Below are positions 47,236 to 55,170 of a stretch of 64,000 nt of DNA, piece after piece. The stretch covers positions 1,131,001 to 1,195,000 of the forward strand of contig JAWKLJ010000002.1 in assembly GCA_041392805.1 (NCBI GenBank). Direction: 5' to 3'. The first letter of the stretch is position 1. Each line of letters starts with the position of its first letter. The notes beneath the pieces were generated by a model. It made no database searches and had not been told where the DNA came from. It saw only the letters and a list, made by a program, of their open reading frames with translations. Made by a program: the position numbers and the translations under genes. The DNA comes from Saprospiraceae bacterium (GTDB lineage Bacteria > Bacteroidota > Bacteroidia > Chitinophagales > Saprospiraceae).

Positions 47236-47811
47236 ATGGGATTTAGATTAGCACCAATTTTTATAAACAGCGAAAAGGCAAAATCTGACAAAGAACTACT
47301 GAAAATCGTTGGGATGCCGAATTTAGAAAAAGGAAAAGCTGTTGATTTCTACGAAACGAATAAACAGTATGAAAGCGTTTTCATCGGAGAAAAGGAAAAT
47401 TGCAAAATTTTATGTAACGGAGAATTGGCATATAAAGCGTTTGAAGACGAAAATCCATTTTTGAATTTGGAGAATACCGAAATAACTTCAATAATTTGGA
47501 ATGAAACATCTTATGTTTTCGGATTTTGTTTAATCAAAAACGGGAAAATTATCCGAAAGATGTTAGTTAGTGACGGAGAATTTGACCACGATTTTGGAGA
47601 GCCAATACCAGAAGAATTAGAGATTAAAGATGACGAAATTTTTATGCCCGAAGAAAAAGAGGAAATAATTGAAGACGAAGGTGAAGAAGTCTTTAATGAA
47701 ATGGTAAAAGCTGAAAAAGTTTGCAGAGTAGCCGATATTTTGGCGAAAAGATATATCGGTGCAGGAGTTGTTGGAATACAAGAGAGAATTGAGTTAAATG
47801 AATACGAATAA
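47236..47811 (+). CDS. Acidic hypothetical protein (cassette C22)
   Basis: A soluble protein of 191 residues starting MGFRLAPIFINSEKAKSDKELLKIVG. A strand-rich middle (TSIIWNETSYVFGFCLIKNGKIIRKMLVSDGEFDHDFGEPIP) is followed by a very acidic stretch (EEKEEIIEDEGEE). The pattern FCLIKNGKIIRKMLVSDGEFDHDFGEPIPEE resembles small bacterial proteins of unknown function often found near toxins. No family is assigned. Confidence 0.65.
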   Translation: MGFRLAPIFINSEKAKSDKELLKIVGMPNLEKGKAVDFYETNKQYESVFIGEKENCKILCNGELAYKAFEDENPFLNLENTEITSIIWNETSYVFGFCLIKNGKIIRKMLVSDGEFDHDFGEPIPEELEIKDDEIFMPEEKEEIIEDEGEEVFNEMVKAEKVCRVADILAKRYIGAGVVGIQERIELNEYE

Positions 47812-47825
47812 AAAAAGTAAACGGA

Positions 47826-47893
47826 AGTGAACAATGCATAAAATGTTCATAGCGAGCAAAAGCTCGCTACGCCATTTATGCGAGACGTTAGAT
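47826..47893 (+). other. attC site of C22 (gamma-like)
   Basis: Left box AGTGAAC, right box GTTAGAT. Arms GCATAAAATG and CATTTATGC, inner AGCGAGC-AAAA-GCTCGCT: the gamma stem with a compensatory base-pair change. Confidence 0.85.
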
Positions 47894-48051
47894 GCAACGC
47901 CCCAATCCGAAAAACCAACCCGCAAAGGCAGCGCGCGGGTGGGGACAGCTGAGCCCTGCCGCAGAGCTTACGGGCATCAGCCGCAGCATCTAACAACTGC
48001 ATATACAATCATGCTCACTAAACGTTTAGCACGAATGTATATGCGCTGGCG
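47888..48051 (+). repeat. SC cassette 2 (C23)
   Basis: 164 bp, nearly identical to C13; ends GCGCTGGCG instead of GCGCGGGCG. The micro-ORF (47892-47993) is intact. It directly precedes gene cassette C24. Confidence 0.85.
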
Positions 48052-48074
48052 TTGGTGGTAATTAAAAAAAGAAC

Positions 48075-48512
48075 ATGACAAGAAGAATAGAAACAGTAAT
48101 AGAAATAAACTCAACACCTCAAAGAGTTTGGAAAATACTTACCGATTTTGAAAATTATTCAGAGTGGAATCCTTTTATCAAGTCCATAGCTGGTGAAAAA
48201 TCGGTAGGAAAGAAATTAGCCACACAAATTACTCCTCCTAATAGGAAACTGATGAAATTCAATCCAGTGGTACTAACCTTTGAGCCTAACAAAGAACTGA
48301 GATGGCTAGGTAGCGGAGCAATTAAAGGAATTTTTGATGGTGAGCATTATTTCAAAATAGTTAATCAAGAAAATGGCACGGTAAAATTCGAGCATGGGGA
48401 AATATTCAGTGGACTTCTAGTAGGATTTATGCCTAAACTCTTAAATGATACCAAAATCGGGTTTGAACAAATGAATGAAGCGTTGAAAAAGGAATGTGAA
48501 AAAGAAAAATAA
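48075..48512 (+). CDS. SRPBCC-family protein (cassette C24)
   Basis: A 145-residue START/polyketide-cyclase-like protein. It opens with a strand then TPQRVWKILTDFENYSEWNPF, the typical first helix and turn of the fold, continues with ELRWLGSGAIKGIFDGEHYFKI and ends in a long C-terminal helix (FEQMNEALKKECEKE). Such proteins bind hydrophobic ligands; the ligand here is unknown. Codon use is less A+T-biased than in adjacent cassettes. The ATG is 23 bases into the cassette. Confidence 0.8.
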   Translation: MTRRIETVIEINSTPQRVWKILTDFENYSEWNPFIKSIAGEKSVGKKLATQITPPNRKLMKFNPVVLTFEPNKELRWLGSGAIKGIFDGEHYFKIVNQENGTVKFEHGEIFSGLLVGFMPKLLNDTKIGFEQMNEALKKECEKEK

Positions 48513-48516
48513 CTAC

Positions 48517-48582
48517 CACCAACAGAGCCTAGCCGCCAAGCTGCCCTAAACGGGCAGCCTGCGGCTAGGCGGAACGTTGGCG
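48517..48582 (+). other. attC site of C24 (beta type)
   Basis: Left box CACCAAC, right box GTTGGCG, core identical to attC1. Confidence 0.85.
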
Positions 48583-49025
48583 GGCATTAAAATATATAAA
48601 AAAAAGAGCAGCAATCTGCCCACAATGAAATCTTAGGTCTGGGAATCTCGCTTTTTTCGGAGCCTTTTGGGTTTCACGCAAAGAAGCGGAACTCGCTCGG
48701 GGAACGCGCGAAGCGCCCGTACAAAGAGCAGGAACTTTAGCTACCAACACGTTGACCGATCCCTACCGACACGTTGACCGACTCAAGCAAACAGGTCTTG
48801 TGCCCATGTGGAGATTTCGACAGACAGGAATGGTTAACCAAGACATTTTGGAATTCATATAATATGCCGTAACTTGCTAATAGAATCGATAGAACCGGTT
48901 GTCGAGAGATCAGAAAAATTCATTAAGGAGCTTCTAATTTGAGGAAAAATTGAAAAAGGAACGCCCGCCAACATGGCATACATCGGTCATGCTCCCTAAC
49001 GGTCGCACGCCGTGTATGCTGGACG
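48577..49025 (+). repeat. RC cassette 9 (C25), type B
   Basis: 449 bp, with GAGCAGCAATCTGCCC where the others have GAGCATCAACTTGCCC. It directly precedes gene cassette C26. Confidence 0.85.
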
Positions 49026-49050
49026 TTATGAGCAAGCATCTAAAAATAAA

Positions 49051-49986
49051 ATGAAAGTTGAACTCATTAAGAGATTGAAATTTTGGGATACCTCATTTCC
49101 AAATTATACAGAAGATCAAATTGTCGAATTTGAATTAGTTAGAGACATTAGTATACCAGATCAATATAGAAATCTACTGAAAACATACGGTAAATTAAAA
49201 TTCATCAAAACATGGTTTATATATTACGACTTACAAAGTGAAGGAGAACATCTCATTAATGATACATTTTCAATAGCAGAACTGAAGTTGATATGGGAAA
49301 ATTTTTGGGAAGAAATAACAAGATCTAATATAAATCTTCAAACAAATAAGTATTTACCTATTATTGGCACATATTCACCAAATTTCTTGTTTCTGATTGG
49401 TTTAACTAATGAGCAAAGAAATAAAATTTTTGGATATGATACAGATTATGAAGATTTCATGCCGGTAGAAGTAGCAGAATCCATCGAAGATTTTTTTCTT
49501 AATAAAATTTATTCTCTTTATGATGTAAACTCAAATTCAAAAATTGGAACTATAGATATTTTCAAGCAAAGTGGAATTGAATCATGGGACATAGAGAAAG
49601 CAATAATTGAGTGCCAAGGAACCAAGATTAATATCCAAGTCGAAACAAATGGAACACTAATAAATTCGACAATAAACACAAGAGCTGATTTATTTCCTTC
49701 ATTTAAAGCACAATTAAATAATGAAATATCAGATGATTTTATAAATCCAACTGAATTCAAGTCGGACAATATTATAACTGCAAAAATTGACTATTTTGAA
49801 ACTGAAGAACCGAAAAATCTAAAAATTGGCATAGTGAAAGGATACAAAGAAGTTTATTACTATAGAATAGAAGGAGAAATAGAAAATGCATACGAATGGG
49901 AATCTGAAAATATTAAATTTAAAATATCGTTTAAAAAGGAAAAAAGCCAGCTCATAACAAGCCGTGACCACGATCATGCCTCCTAA
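49051..49986 (+). CDS. SUKH (SMI1/KNR4)-like protein (cassette C26)
   Basis: A 311-residue protein. The N-terminal half (EFELVRDISIPDQYRNLLKTYGKL, then TFSIAELKLIWENFWEEI, YLPIIGTYSPNFLFLIG and IAESIEDFF-like VAESIEDFFLNKIY) follows the SUKH pattern, a fold common in immunity proteins of polymorphic toxin systems. The C-terminal part is strand-rich and unassigned. The ATG at 49051 is chosen; the frame is open further upstream but only through the previous attC. The last 13 residues are encoded by the attC itself, so the protein's tail depends on which attC the gene carries. Confidence 0.6.
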   Translation: MKVELIKRLKFWDTSFPNYTEDQIVEFELVRDISIPDQYRNLLKTYGKLKFIKTWFIYYDLQSEGEHLINDTFSIAELKLIWENFWEEITRSNINLQTNKYLPIIGTYSPNFLFLIGLTNEQRNKIFGYDTDYEDFMPVEVAESIEDFFLNKIYSLYDVNSNSKIGTIDIFKQSGIESWDIEKAIIECQGTKINIQVETNGTLINSTINTRADLFPSFKAQLNNEISDDFINPTEFKSDNIITAKIDYFETEEPKNLKIGIVKGYKEVYYYRIEGEIENAYEWESENIKFKISFKKEKSQLITSRDHDHAS

Positions 49987-50020
49987 AGTCGGCACGACGG
50001 GTACGGCCAAGACGTTACTT
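49952..50020 (+). other. attC site of C26
   Basis: Left box TCATAAC, right box GTTACTT. Arms are less regular (CCGTGACC and GGTACGG); the C26 gene runs into this site and stops within it. Confidence 0.8.
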
Positions 50021-50043
50021 GCAAGCAAAACAAAAAAAAAGAT

Positions 50044-50490
50044 ATGGGATTATTTAATTTTTTTAAAAAAAAGGAGAATAGCGAACTAATCAAAGAAATG
50101 ATTGCATTCTCAACTCAAGCACTTAATTCTGCTTCTTCTCACATTGAAGAACATGGCACATTTTTGCCTTTTGGAGCAGTATTAACTACAGACAGAACTT
50201 TTCAATTAGTTGTTTATCATGACCCGGAAAAAGAAACTATTGATCCAAGAGAGCATGCAACAATTATACAGAAACTAATAGCAAAGAAATATGAAGATTC
50301 AAATTGCGAATTTTGCCATATGGCCTTTGACGGAGTTTCACATCTGAAATCAGGTGATATTGATTCGATTAACGTTAGAGTAAGTCACAAACCAACAAAC
50401 ACTCATAAAATGATTTCCTTCACATATGAGCTAAAAGATGGAAAAGTAAACATTTTGAATTTAGATAATCCAATCGTTAATGAGATTTGA
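50044..50490 (+). CDS. Hypothetical protein (cassette C27, first gene)
   Basis: A soluble protein of 148 residues starting MGLFNFFKKKENSELIKEM, with a mixed strand-helix body (HGTFLPFGAVLTTDRTFQLVVYHD, then CEFCHMAFDGVSHLKSGDIDSINVRVSHK) and a C-terminal strand pair. A CxxC occurs once. The general plan recalls small bacterial proteins adjoining immunity genes. I assign no family. It is followed 13 bases later by a second gene. Confidence 0.6.
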   Translation: MGLFNFFKKKENSELIKEMIAFSTQALNSASSHIEEHGTFLPFGAVLTTDRTFQLVVYHDPEKETIDPREHATIIQKLIAKKYEDSNCEFCHMAFDGVSHLKSGDIDSINVRVSHKPTNTHKMISFTYELKDGKVNILNLDNPIVNEI

Positions 50491-50503
50491 ATTTTCATAG
50501 AAA

Positions 50504-50995
50504 ATGGGGTTGAGTTACACGATATTACCAACTACGGAGCTTTCATTAGAAGACAAATTTAAGAGAAAGTCGTTTATAGAACACTTTAGTGCTATAGATT
50601 CATACTTCTTTCCTGAAGATTGGAATATAGATACTAATTCCTCATATCCAACTAACGATGAACTCAAGCAAGCAATAAAAAATGGTGAAATGCAATATGT
50701 AGTGAATAGTGAAGAAGAAAAAGAGAATGGAAGAACGCAGCTTTCTTTTGAGATTTCACATAAAGAGAATAAGTATAATTCAGACTTCACGATCGAACAC
50801 GAAAACAATCAAATAAAATCGATGCACGGTATAAAAGGTGATTTTAATATTTTATTAAGATTAACAACTCAGTTGGCAAAATTGAAAGGTTCAATGATAA
50901 TTTTTAGTGCTTACGATTCTTATTATATTGAACGAGGGAAAACTTACTCTCAAATTTGGAGTATATTAAAAGATAAATTGGCAGGTGAAGAATGA
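50504..50995 (+). CDS. Hypothetical protein (cassette C27, second gene)
   Basis: A 163-residue soluble protein starting MGLSYTILPTTELSLEDKFKRK. Its middle (GRTQLSFEISHKENKYNSDFTIEHENNQIKSMHGIKGDFNILLRLTTQLAKLKGSMIIFSAYD) alternates strands and one helix. The function is unknown. It stops five bases before the attC left box, so two genes share this cassette. Confidence 0.6.
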   Translation: MGLSYTILPTTELSLEDKFKRKSFIEHFSAIDSYFFPEDWNIDTNSSYPTNDELKQAIKNGEMQYVVNSEEEKENGRTQLSFEISHKENKYNSDFTIEHENNQIKSMHGIKGDFNILLRLTTQLAKLKGSMIIFSAYDSYYIERGKTYSQIWSILKDKLAGEE

Positions 50996-51001
50996 GCCTG
51001 C

Positions 51002-51067
51002 AAGTAACAATGTACACCATGACCATACTCCCTATCGGTCGTACGGCAGGTGTACTTGCCGTTGCAC
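51002..51067 (+). other. attC site of C27
   Basis: Left box AAGTAAC, right box GTTGCAC. Arms TGTACACC and GGTGTAC with CCCTATCGG-like centre. Complementarity of the left box to the start of the cassette extends to ten bases. Confidence 0.82.
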
Positions 51068-51717
51068 GCTAGCGGATATAATAAGAATTTGTATCGGCTT
51101 AACTTTGGATAAATCGGTTTAAATTTTTGGAAGAAGAGTAAAATTGGAAAGCAGGCAACATTTGGTGAATCAAAAAATGAAGGAAAAGGAAGTGTATCCG
51201 CTTTGGGATCATGGAAAGTTGAATCGACAAAAAAAGGATTGAATCGGAAATCTTGGAAAGGAATCTGAATAAATTGAGCCTGAAATTTCATGGAGACTTT
51301 TGAACATTTTGGAGGAGATTGATTGTGGATTCTAGAGAACTTCTCCTTGAAACCTTAATAGATTGGAGAGAAAATTTGTATATCGGTTTAACCTTTGAAT
51401 TTGCATAAAATCTGGAAGATATACGATTGAGAATTATAAACACTTATTTCGAGAATTGAAATTTTAGAATGTATTATTTTGATTATCAATTGATTAACTT
51501 TTAGCTGAGAGCCCTGAAATCGAAAAATCGAAGAAGATACACCAGCCAAGTAGAACGGTTGAGATAAAAGAAAAAGGCGAAGCCAGCGTGCAACAAAGCG
51601 GAGGTCGTCTATGCTGCCGTTAGTAAAAGAGATTAAATTATGAGGGAGAGTTGATTAGATAAAGAGAAAGACATAAATTGTAAAATAGAAACGGCAGCAC
51701 AGCGCCTCCGCAGACCG
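51062..51717 (+). other. Cassette C28: no recognisable gene, atypical attC
   Basis: The 656-bp cassette starts TTGCACGCT and its attC left box GTGCAAC (51588-51594) is preceded by AGC, completing a ten-base match. About 530 bases of body show no credible frame. It contains a diverged internal repeat: TTTGTATCGGCTTAACTTTGGA (about 51088) resembles a segment at about 51376 with TATCGGTTTAACC. It may be a decayed gene or non-coding. Confidence 0.6.
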
Positions 51718-51723
51718 TTAGAT
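51588..51723 (+). other. attC site of C28 with a long central loop
   Basis: Left box GTGCAAC, right box GTTAGAT. Arms GCGGAGG...ATGCTGCCGTT and AACGGCAGCA...CCTCCGC pair around an A+T-rich insert of about 65 bases. At 136 bases it is twice the length of the other sites, closer to the long attC sites of Vibrio. Confidence 0.7.
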
Positions 51724-51881
51724 GCAACGCCCCAATCCGAAAAACCAACCCGCAAAGGCAGCGCGCGGGTGGGGACAGCTGAGCCCTGTCGCAGAGCTTA
51801 CGGGCATCAGCCGCAGCATCTAACAACTGCATATACAATCATGCTCACTAAACGTTTAGCACGAATGTATATGCGCGGGCG
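51718..51881 (+). repeat. SC cassette 3 (C29)
   Basis: 164 bp, with CCTGTCGCAG in place of CCTGCCGCAG. The micro-ORF (51722-51823) is intact with Ala changed to Val. It is in tandem with C30. Confidence 0.85.
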
Positions 51882-52045
51882 TTAGATGCAACGCCCCAAT
51901 CCGAAAAACCAACCCGCAAAGGCAGCGCGCGGGTGGGGACAGCTGAGCCCTGTCGCAGAGCTTACGGGCATCAGCCGCAGCATCTAACAACTGCATATAC
52001 AGTCATGCTCACTAAACGTTTAGCACGAATGTATATGCGCGGGCG
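51882..52045 (+). repeat. SC cassette 4 (C30)
   Basis: 164 bp, the second unit of a tandem pair; ATACAGTCATGC instead of ATACAATCATGC in its attC. The micro-ORF (51886-51987) is intact. Confidence 0.85.
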
Positions 52046-52494
52046 TTGGCGGGCATTAAAATATATAAAAAAAAGAGCATCAACTTGCCCACAATGAAAT
52101 CTTAGGTCTGGGAATCTCGTTTTTTTCGGAGCCTTTTGGGTTTCAGGCAAAGAGTGGGAACTCGCTCGGGGAACGCGCGAAGCGCCCGTACAAAGAGCAG
52201 GAACTTTAGCTACCAACACGTTGACCGATCCCTACCGACACGTTGACCGATCTCCCCAAGCGGATCTTATGTTCGTGTGGAGACTTTGACAGACAGGAAT
52301 GGTTAACCAAGACATTTTGGAATTCATATAATATGACGTAACTTGCTAATAGAATCGATAGAACCGGTTGTCGAGCGATCAGAAAAATTCATTAAGGAGA
52401 TTCTAATTTGAGGAAAAATTGAAAAAGGAACGCCCGCCAACAGGGCATACATCGGTCATGCTCCCTAACGGTCGCACGCCGTGTATGCTGGACG
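52046..52494 (+). repeat. RC cassette 10 (C31), type A
   Basis: 449 bp. First of four RC cassettes in a row. The hairpin right arm reads CGGATC, giving one mismatch, and GAGTGGGAACTC replaces GAGGGGGAACTC. Confidence 0.85.
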
Positions 52495-52943
52495 TTGGCG
52501 GGCATTAAAATATATAAAAAAAAGAGCATCAACTTGCCCACAATGAAATCTTAGGTCTGGGAATCTCGTTTTTTTCGGAGCCTTTTGGGTTTCAGGCAAA
52601 GAGGGGGAACTCGCTCGGGGAACGCGCGAAGCGCCCGTACAAAGAGCAGGAACTTCAGCTACCAACACGTTGACCGATCCCTACCGACACGTTGACCGAC
52701 TCAAGCAAACAGGTCTTGTGCCCATGTGGAGATTTCGACAGACAGGAATGGTTAACCAAGACATTTTGGAATTCATATAATATGCCGTAACTTGCTAATA
52801 GAATCGATAGAACCGGTTGTCGAGCGATCAGAAAAATTCATTAAGGAGATTCTAATTTGAGGAAAAATTGAAAAAGGAACGCCCGCCAACATGGCATACA
52901 TCGGTCATGCTCCCTAACGGTCGCACGCCGTGTATGCTGGACG
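52495..52943 (+). repeat. RC cassette 11 (C32), type B
   Basis: 449 bp, close to the RC consensus in its left half, with CTTCAGCTACC for CTTTAGCTACC. Confidence 0.85.
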
Positions 52944-53393
52944 TTGGCGGGCATTAAAATATCTAAAAAAAAGAGCATCAACTTGCCCACAATGAAATCT
53001 TAGGTCTGGGAATCTCGTTTTTTTCGGAGCCTTTTGGGTTTTATGCAAAGAGGGGGAACTCGCTCGGGGAACGCGCGAAGCGCCCGTACAAAGAGCAGGA
53101 ACTTTAGCTACCAACACGTTGACCGATCCCTACCGACACGTTGACCGATCTCCCCAAGCAGATCTTATGTTCGTGTGGATATTTCGACAGACAGGAATGG
53201 TTAACCAAGACATTTTGGAATTCATATAATATGGCGTAACTTGCTAATAGAATCGATAGAATCGGTTGTCGAGAGATCAGAAAAATTCATTAAGGAGATT
53301 CTAATTTGAAGAAAAATTGAAAAAGGAACGCCCGCCAACATGGCATACATCGGTCATGCGCCCTAACGGTCGCACGCCGTGTATGCTGGGACG
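52944..53393 (+). repeat. RC cassette 12 (C33), A/B mosaic
   Basis: 450 bp. The left arm of the variable region is type A (GATCTCCCC) and the right part type B (GATATTTCGAC). TCATGCGCCCTAACGG in the attC is shared only with C45. Confidence 0.85.
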
Positions 53394-53843
53394 TTGGCGG
53401 GCATTAAAATATATAAAAAAAAGAGTATCAACTTGCCCACAATGAAATCTTAGGTCTGGGAATCTCGTTTTTTCCGGAGCCTTTTGGGTTTCAGGCAAAG
53501 AGGGGGAACTCGCTCGGGGAACGCGCGAAGCGCCTGTACAAAGAGACAGGAACTTCAGCTACCAACACGTTGACCGATCCCTACCGACACGTTGACCGAC
53601 ACATGCAAACAGGTCTTGTGCCCCTGTGGAGATTTCGACAGACAGGAATGGTTAATCAAGATATTTTGGAATTCATATAATATGCCTTAACTTGCTAATA
53701 GAATCGATAGAACCGGTTGTCGAGAGATCAGAAAAATTCATTAAGGAGATTCTAATTTGAAGAAAAATTGAAAAAGGAACGCCCGCCAACATGGCATACA
53801 TCGGTCATGCTCCCTAACGGTCGCACGCCGTGTATGCTGGACG
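53394..53843 (+). repeat. RC cassette 13 (C34), type B
   Basis: 450 bp. Rare changes GCGCCTGTACAAAGAGACAGG, GACACATGCAAAC, GCCCCTGTGG and TTAATCAAGATATTTTGG are all shared with C46. It directly precedes gene cassette C35. Confidence 0.85.
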
Positions 53844-53866
53844 TTGTCGGTAATTAAAAGAAAAAA

Positions 53867-54424
53867 ATGAAAAGCGTACTCGAAGAAATAAGCAAAATGA
53901 AATTTTCAACAGGAGCAAATTTCGAATATCAGCTCGAAGAAGAGTACAAAATAATTTCTGCCTATCTAAATAAAGAAGATCAAATGAGTTTAAAATCAGA
54001 CTTTGAAAGATTTTTTGAAAAAGGAAGATTTTTAATTCTTAATACTTTCAGTGGAGGACTATTGTTTTTAAAGGAATCGGAAGAAATAGATAAAATAATA
54101 ATTGAATCTAAAAGTGAGGATAATAATATTAAAGCATCGATAATATTTAAATCAAATAAAAGAAATCCTGAAAACATTAAATACAAACCTGATGCTGCAA
54201 AAACGGAAAATACAAAGTGGGATATTCGATTAATTTTTCCAAATTACTTTAATTATGAAGAATCAATTCAAAATGCTTTACTTTTAATCATTGGAAAAAT
54301 TGTAAAAAGAATTTGTGAGTATGGACGAGTAAATTTCGCATACATGAAAATAAAGAATGAATTTCCAATTGAAATACTCATGGATACAAAATTAAAATCC
54401 AAATTAAGAATTGAAATAAAATAA
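53867..54424 (+). CDS. Hypothetical protein (cassette C35)
   Basis: A charged, soluble protein of 185 residues, high in Lys, Glu and Ile (MKSVLEEISKMKFSTGANFEYQLEEEYKIIS). A strand-rich middle (FLILNTFSGGLLFLKESEEIDKIIIESK) is followed by helices (SIQNALLLIIGKIVKRICEYG). No known motif is recognised. It starts 23 bases into the cassette and fills it, with codon use strongly biased to A and T. Confidence 0.65.
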   Translation: MKSVLEEISKMKFSTGANFEYQLEEEYKIISAYLNKEDQMSLKSDFERFFEKGRFLILNTFSGGLLFLKESEEIDKIIIESKSEDNNIKASIIFKSNKRNPENIKYKPDAAKTENTKWDIRLIFPNYFNYEESIQNALLLIIGKIVKRICEYGRVNFAYMKIKNEFPIEILMDTKLKSKLRIEIK

Positions 54425-54431
54425 AAACTAC

Positions 54432-54497
54432 CGACAACAAAGCCTAGCCGCCAAGCTGCCCTAATCGGGCAGCCTGCGGCTATGCGGGACGTTGGCG
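54432..54497 (+). other. attC site of C35 (beta type)
   Basis: Left box CGACAAC, right box GTTGGCG. Core as attC1 but CTATGCGGG replaces CTAGGCGGA in the right arm. Confidence 0.85.
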
Positions 54498-54513
54498 GTC
54501 ATGAAAAAGAAAA

Positions 54514-55134
54514 ATGAAAAGCAATAGAAGAAATAGAAATCCGAAAATTTTAAATCGGGCAATTGTGCTTCCAATTGGGACTTTGGCAATTGTAGGATTG
54601 ATATTTTTTCTGCCAAGTGCATATGAACCAAATTGGACTTTTAATTGGCAAGAAATCAGACCAGAGATTAGAGATACCGTCAAATTGATTGAAAGATATG
54701 GAAGTGTAACAAGTGGAATCGTTGGGTATGCAGGAAAAACACCTCAACAATGGCACAGAAGAAGGTGGCTAATGAAAAATGCGACGCAAGATGAATTAAC
54801 AAAATTAATAGACTACCCAAATGGAACAGTAAAAGCAACTGCTTACGAAGGGTTAATAAGGAAACCTAATTCAAATAAATATCAATTGATAAATCAAGCA
54901 TTGAACGATACAACAACTTTTTTCAACTATCAATCAGGATGTGTTGGGTTACCGATGATGATTGGGGAATATTTAGTCGAAAATGTGATTCCGATTTCAG
55001 ATAGAGTTCCGCCACCACCGCCAGAAAAAGTAATTGAATACAATTTATCAGAACCGGAAGTAGCAAACCTCAGAAGATTATATAACGAGCGAATTGATAA
55101 AAAAGAAGAGTATCTGAGTAAAGTATATGAATAG
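54514..55134 (+). CDS. Membrane-anchored hypothetical protein (cassette C36)
   Basis: A 206-residue protein with a basic N terminus (MKSNRRNRNPKIL) and one membrane helix (about residues 14-33, AIVLPIGTLAIVGLIFFL). The outer part starts EPNWTFNWQEIRPEIRDTVKLIERYG, contains QWHRRRWLMKNATQDELTKLIDYPNGTVKATAYEGLIRK, which looks like a HEAT-type helical repeat, and PPPPPEKV before a charged end. Function unknown; expected to face the periplasm. Confidence 0.65.
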   Translation: MKSNRRNRNPKILNRAIVLPIGTLAIVGLIFFLPSAYEPNWTFNWQEIRPEIRDTVKLIERYGSVTSGIVGYAGKTPQQWHRRRWLMKNATQDELTKLIDYPNGTVKATAYEGLIRKPNSNKYQLINQALNDTTTFFNYQSGCVGLPMMIGEYLVENVIPISDRVPPPPPEKVIEYNLSEPEVANLRRLYNERIDKKEEYLSKVYE

Positions 55135-55170
55135 AAAAAAAGAACACGAACCGCCAACAATGCATACCTG

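Noticed and set aside
50950..51291. Minus-strand frame of 113 codons across the C27/C28 border
   Set aside because: It crosses an attC site and overlaps the end of a better + strand gene. All other cassette genes are on the + strand.
52465..52668. Minus-strand frame of about 67 codons repeated in many RC cassettes (starting MLVAKVPALCTGASRVPR)
   Set aside because: It is broken by indels in C3, C9 and other copies and has no conserved start context. Repetition comes from the near-identical DNA, not from protein conservation.
53300..53340. AAGGAGATTC before the RC attC as a ribosome-binding site
   Set aside because: The codons that follow stop almost at once (TTGAGGAAAAATTGA), so no peptide of note would be made; Bacteroidota rarely rely on such sites.
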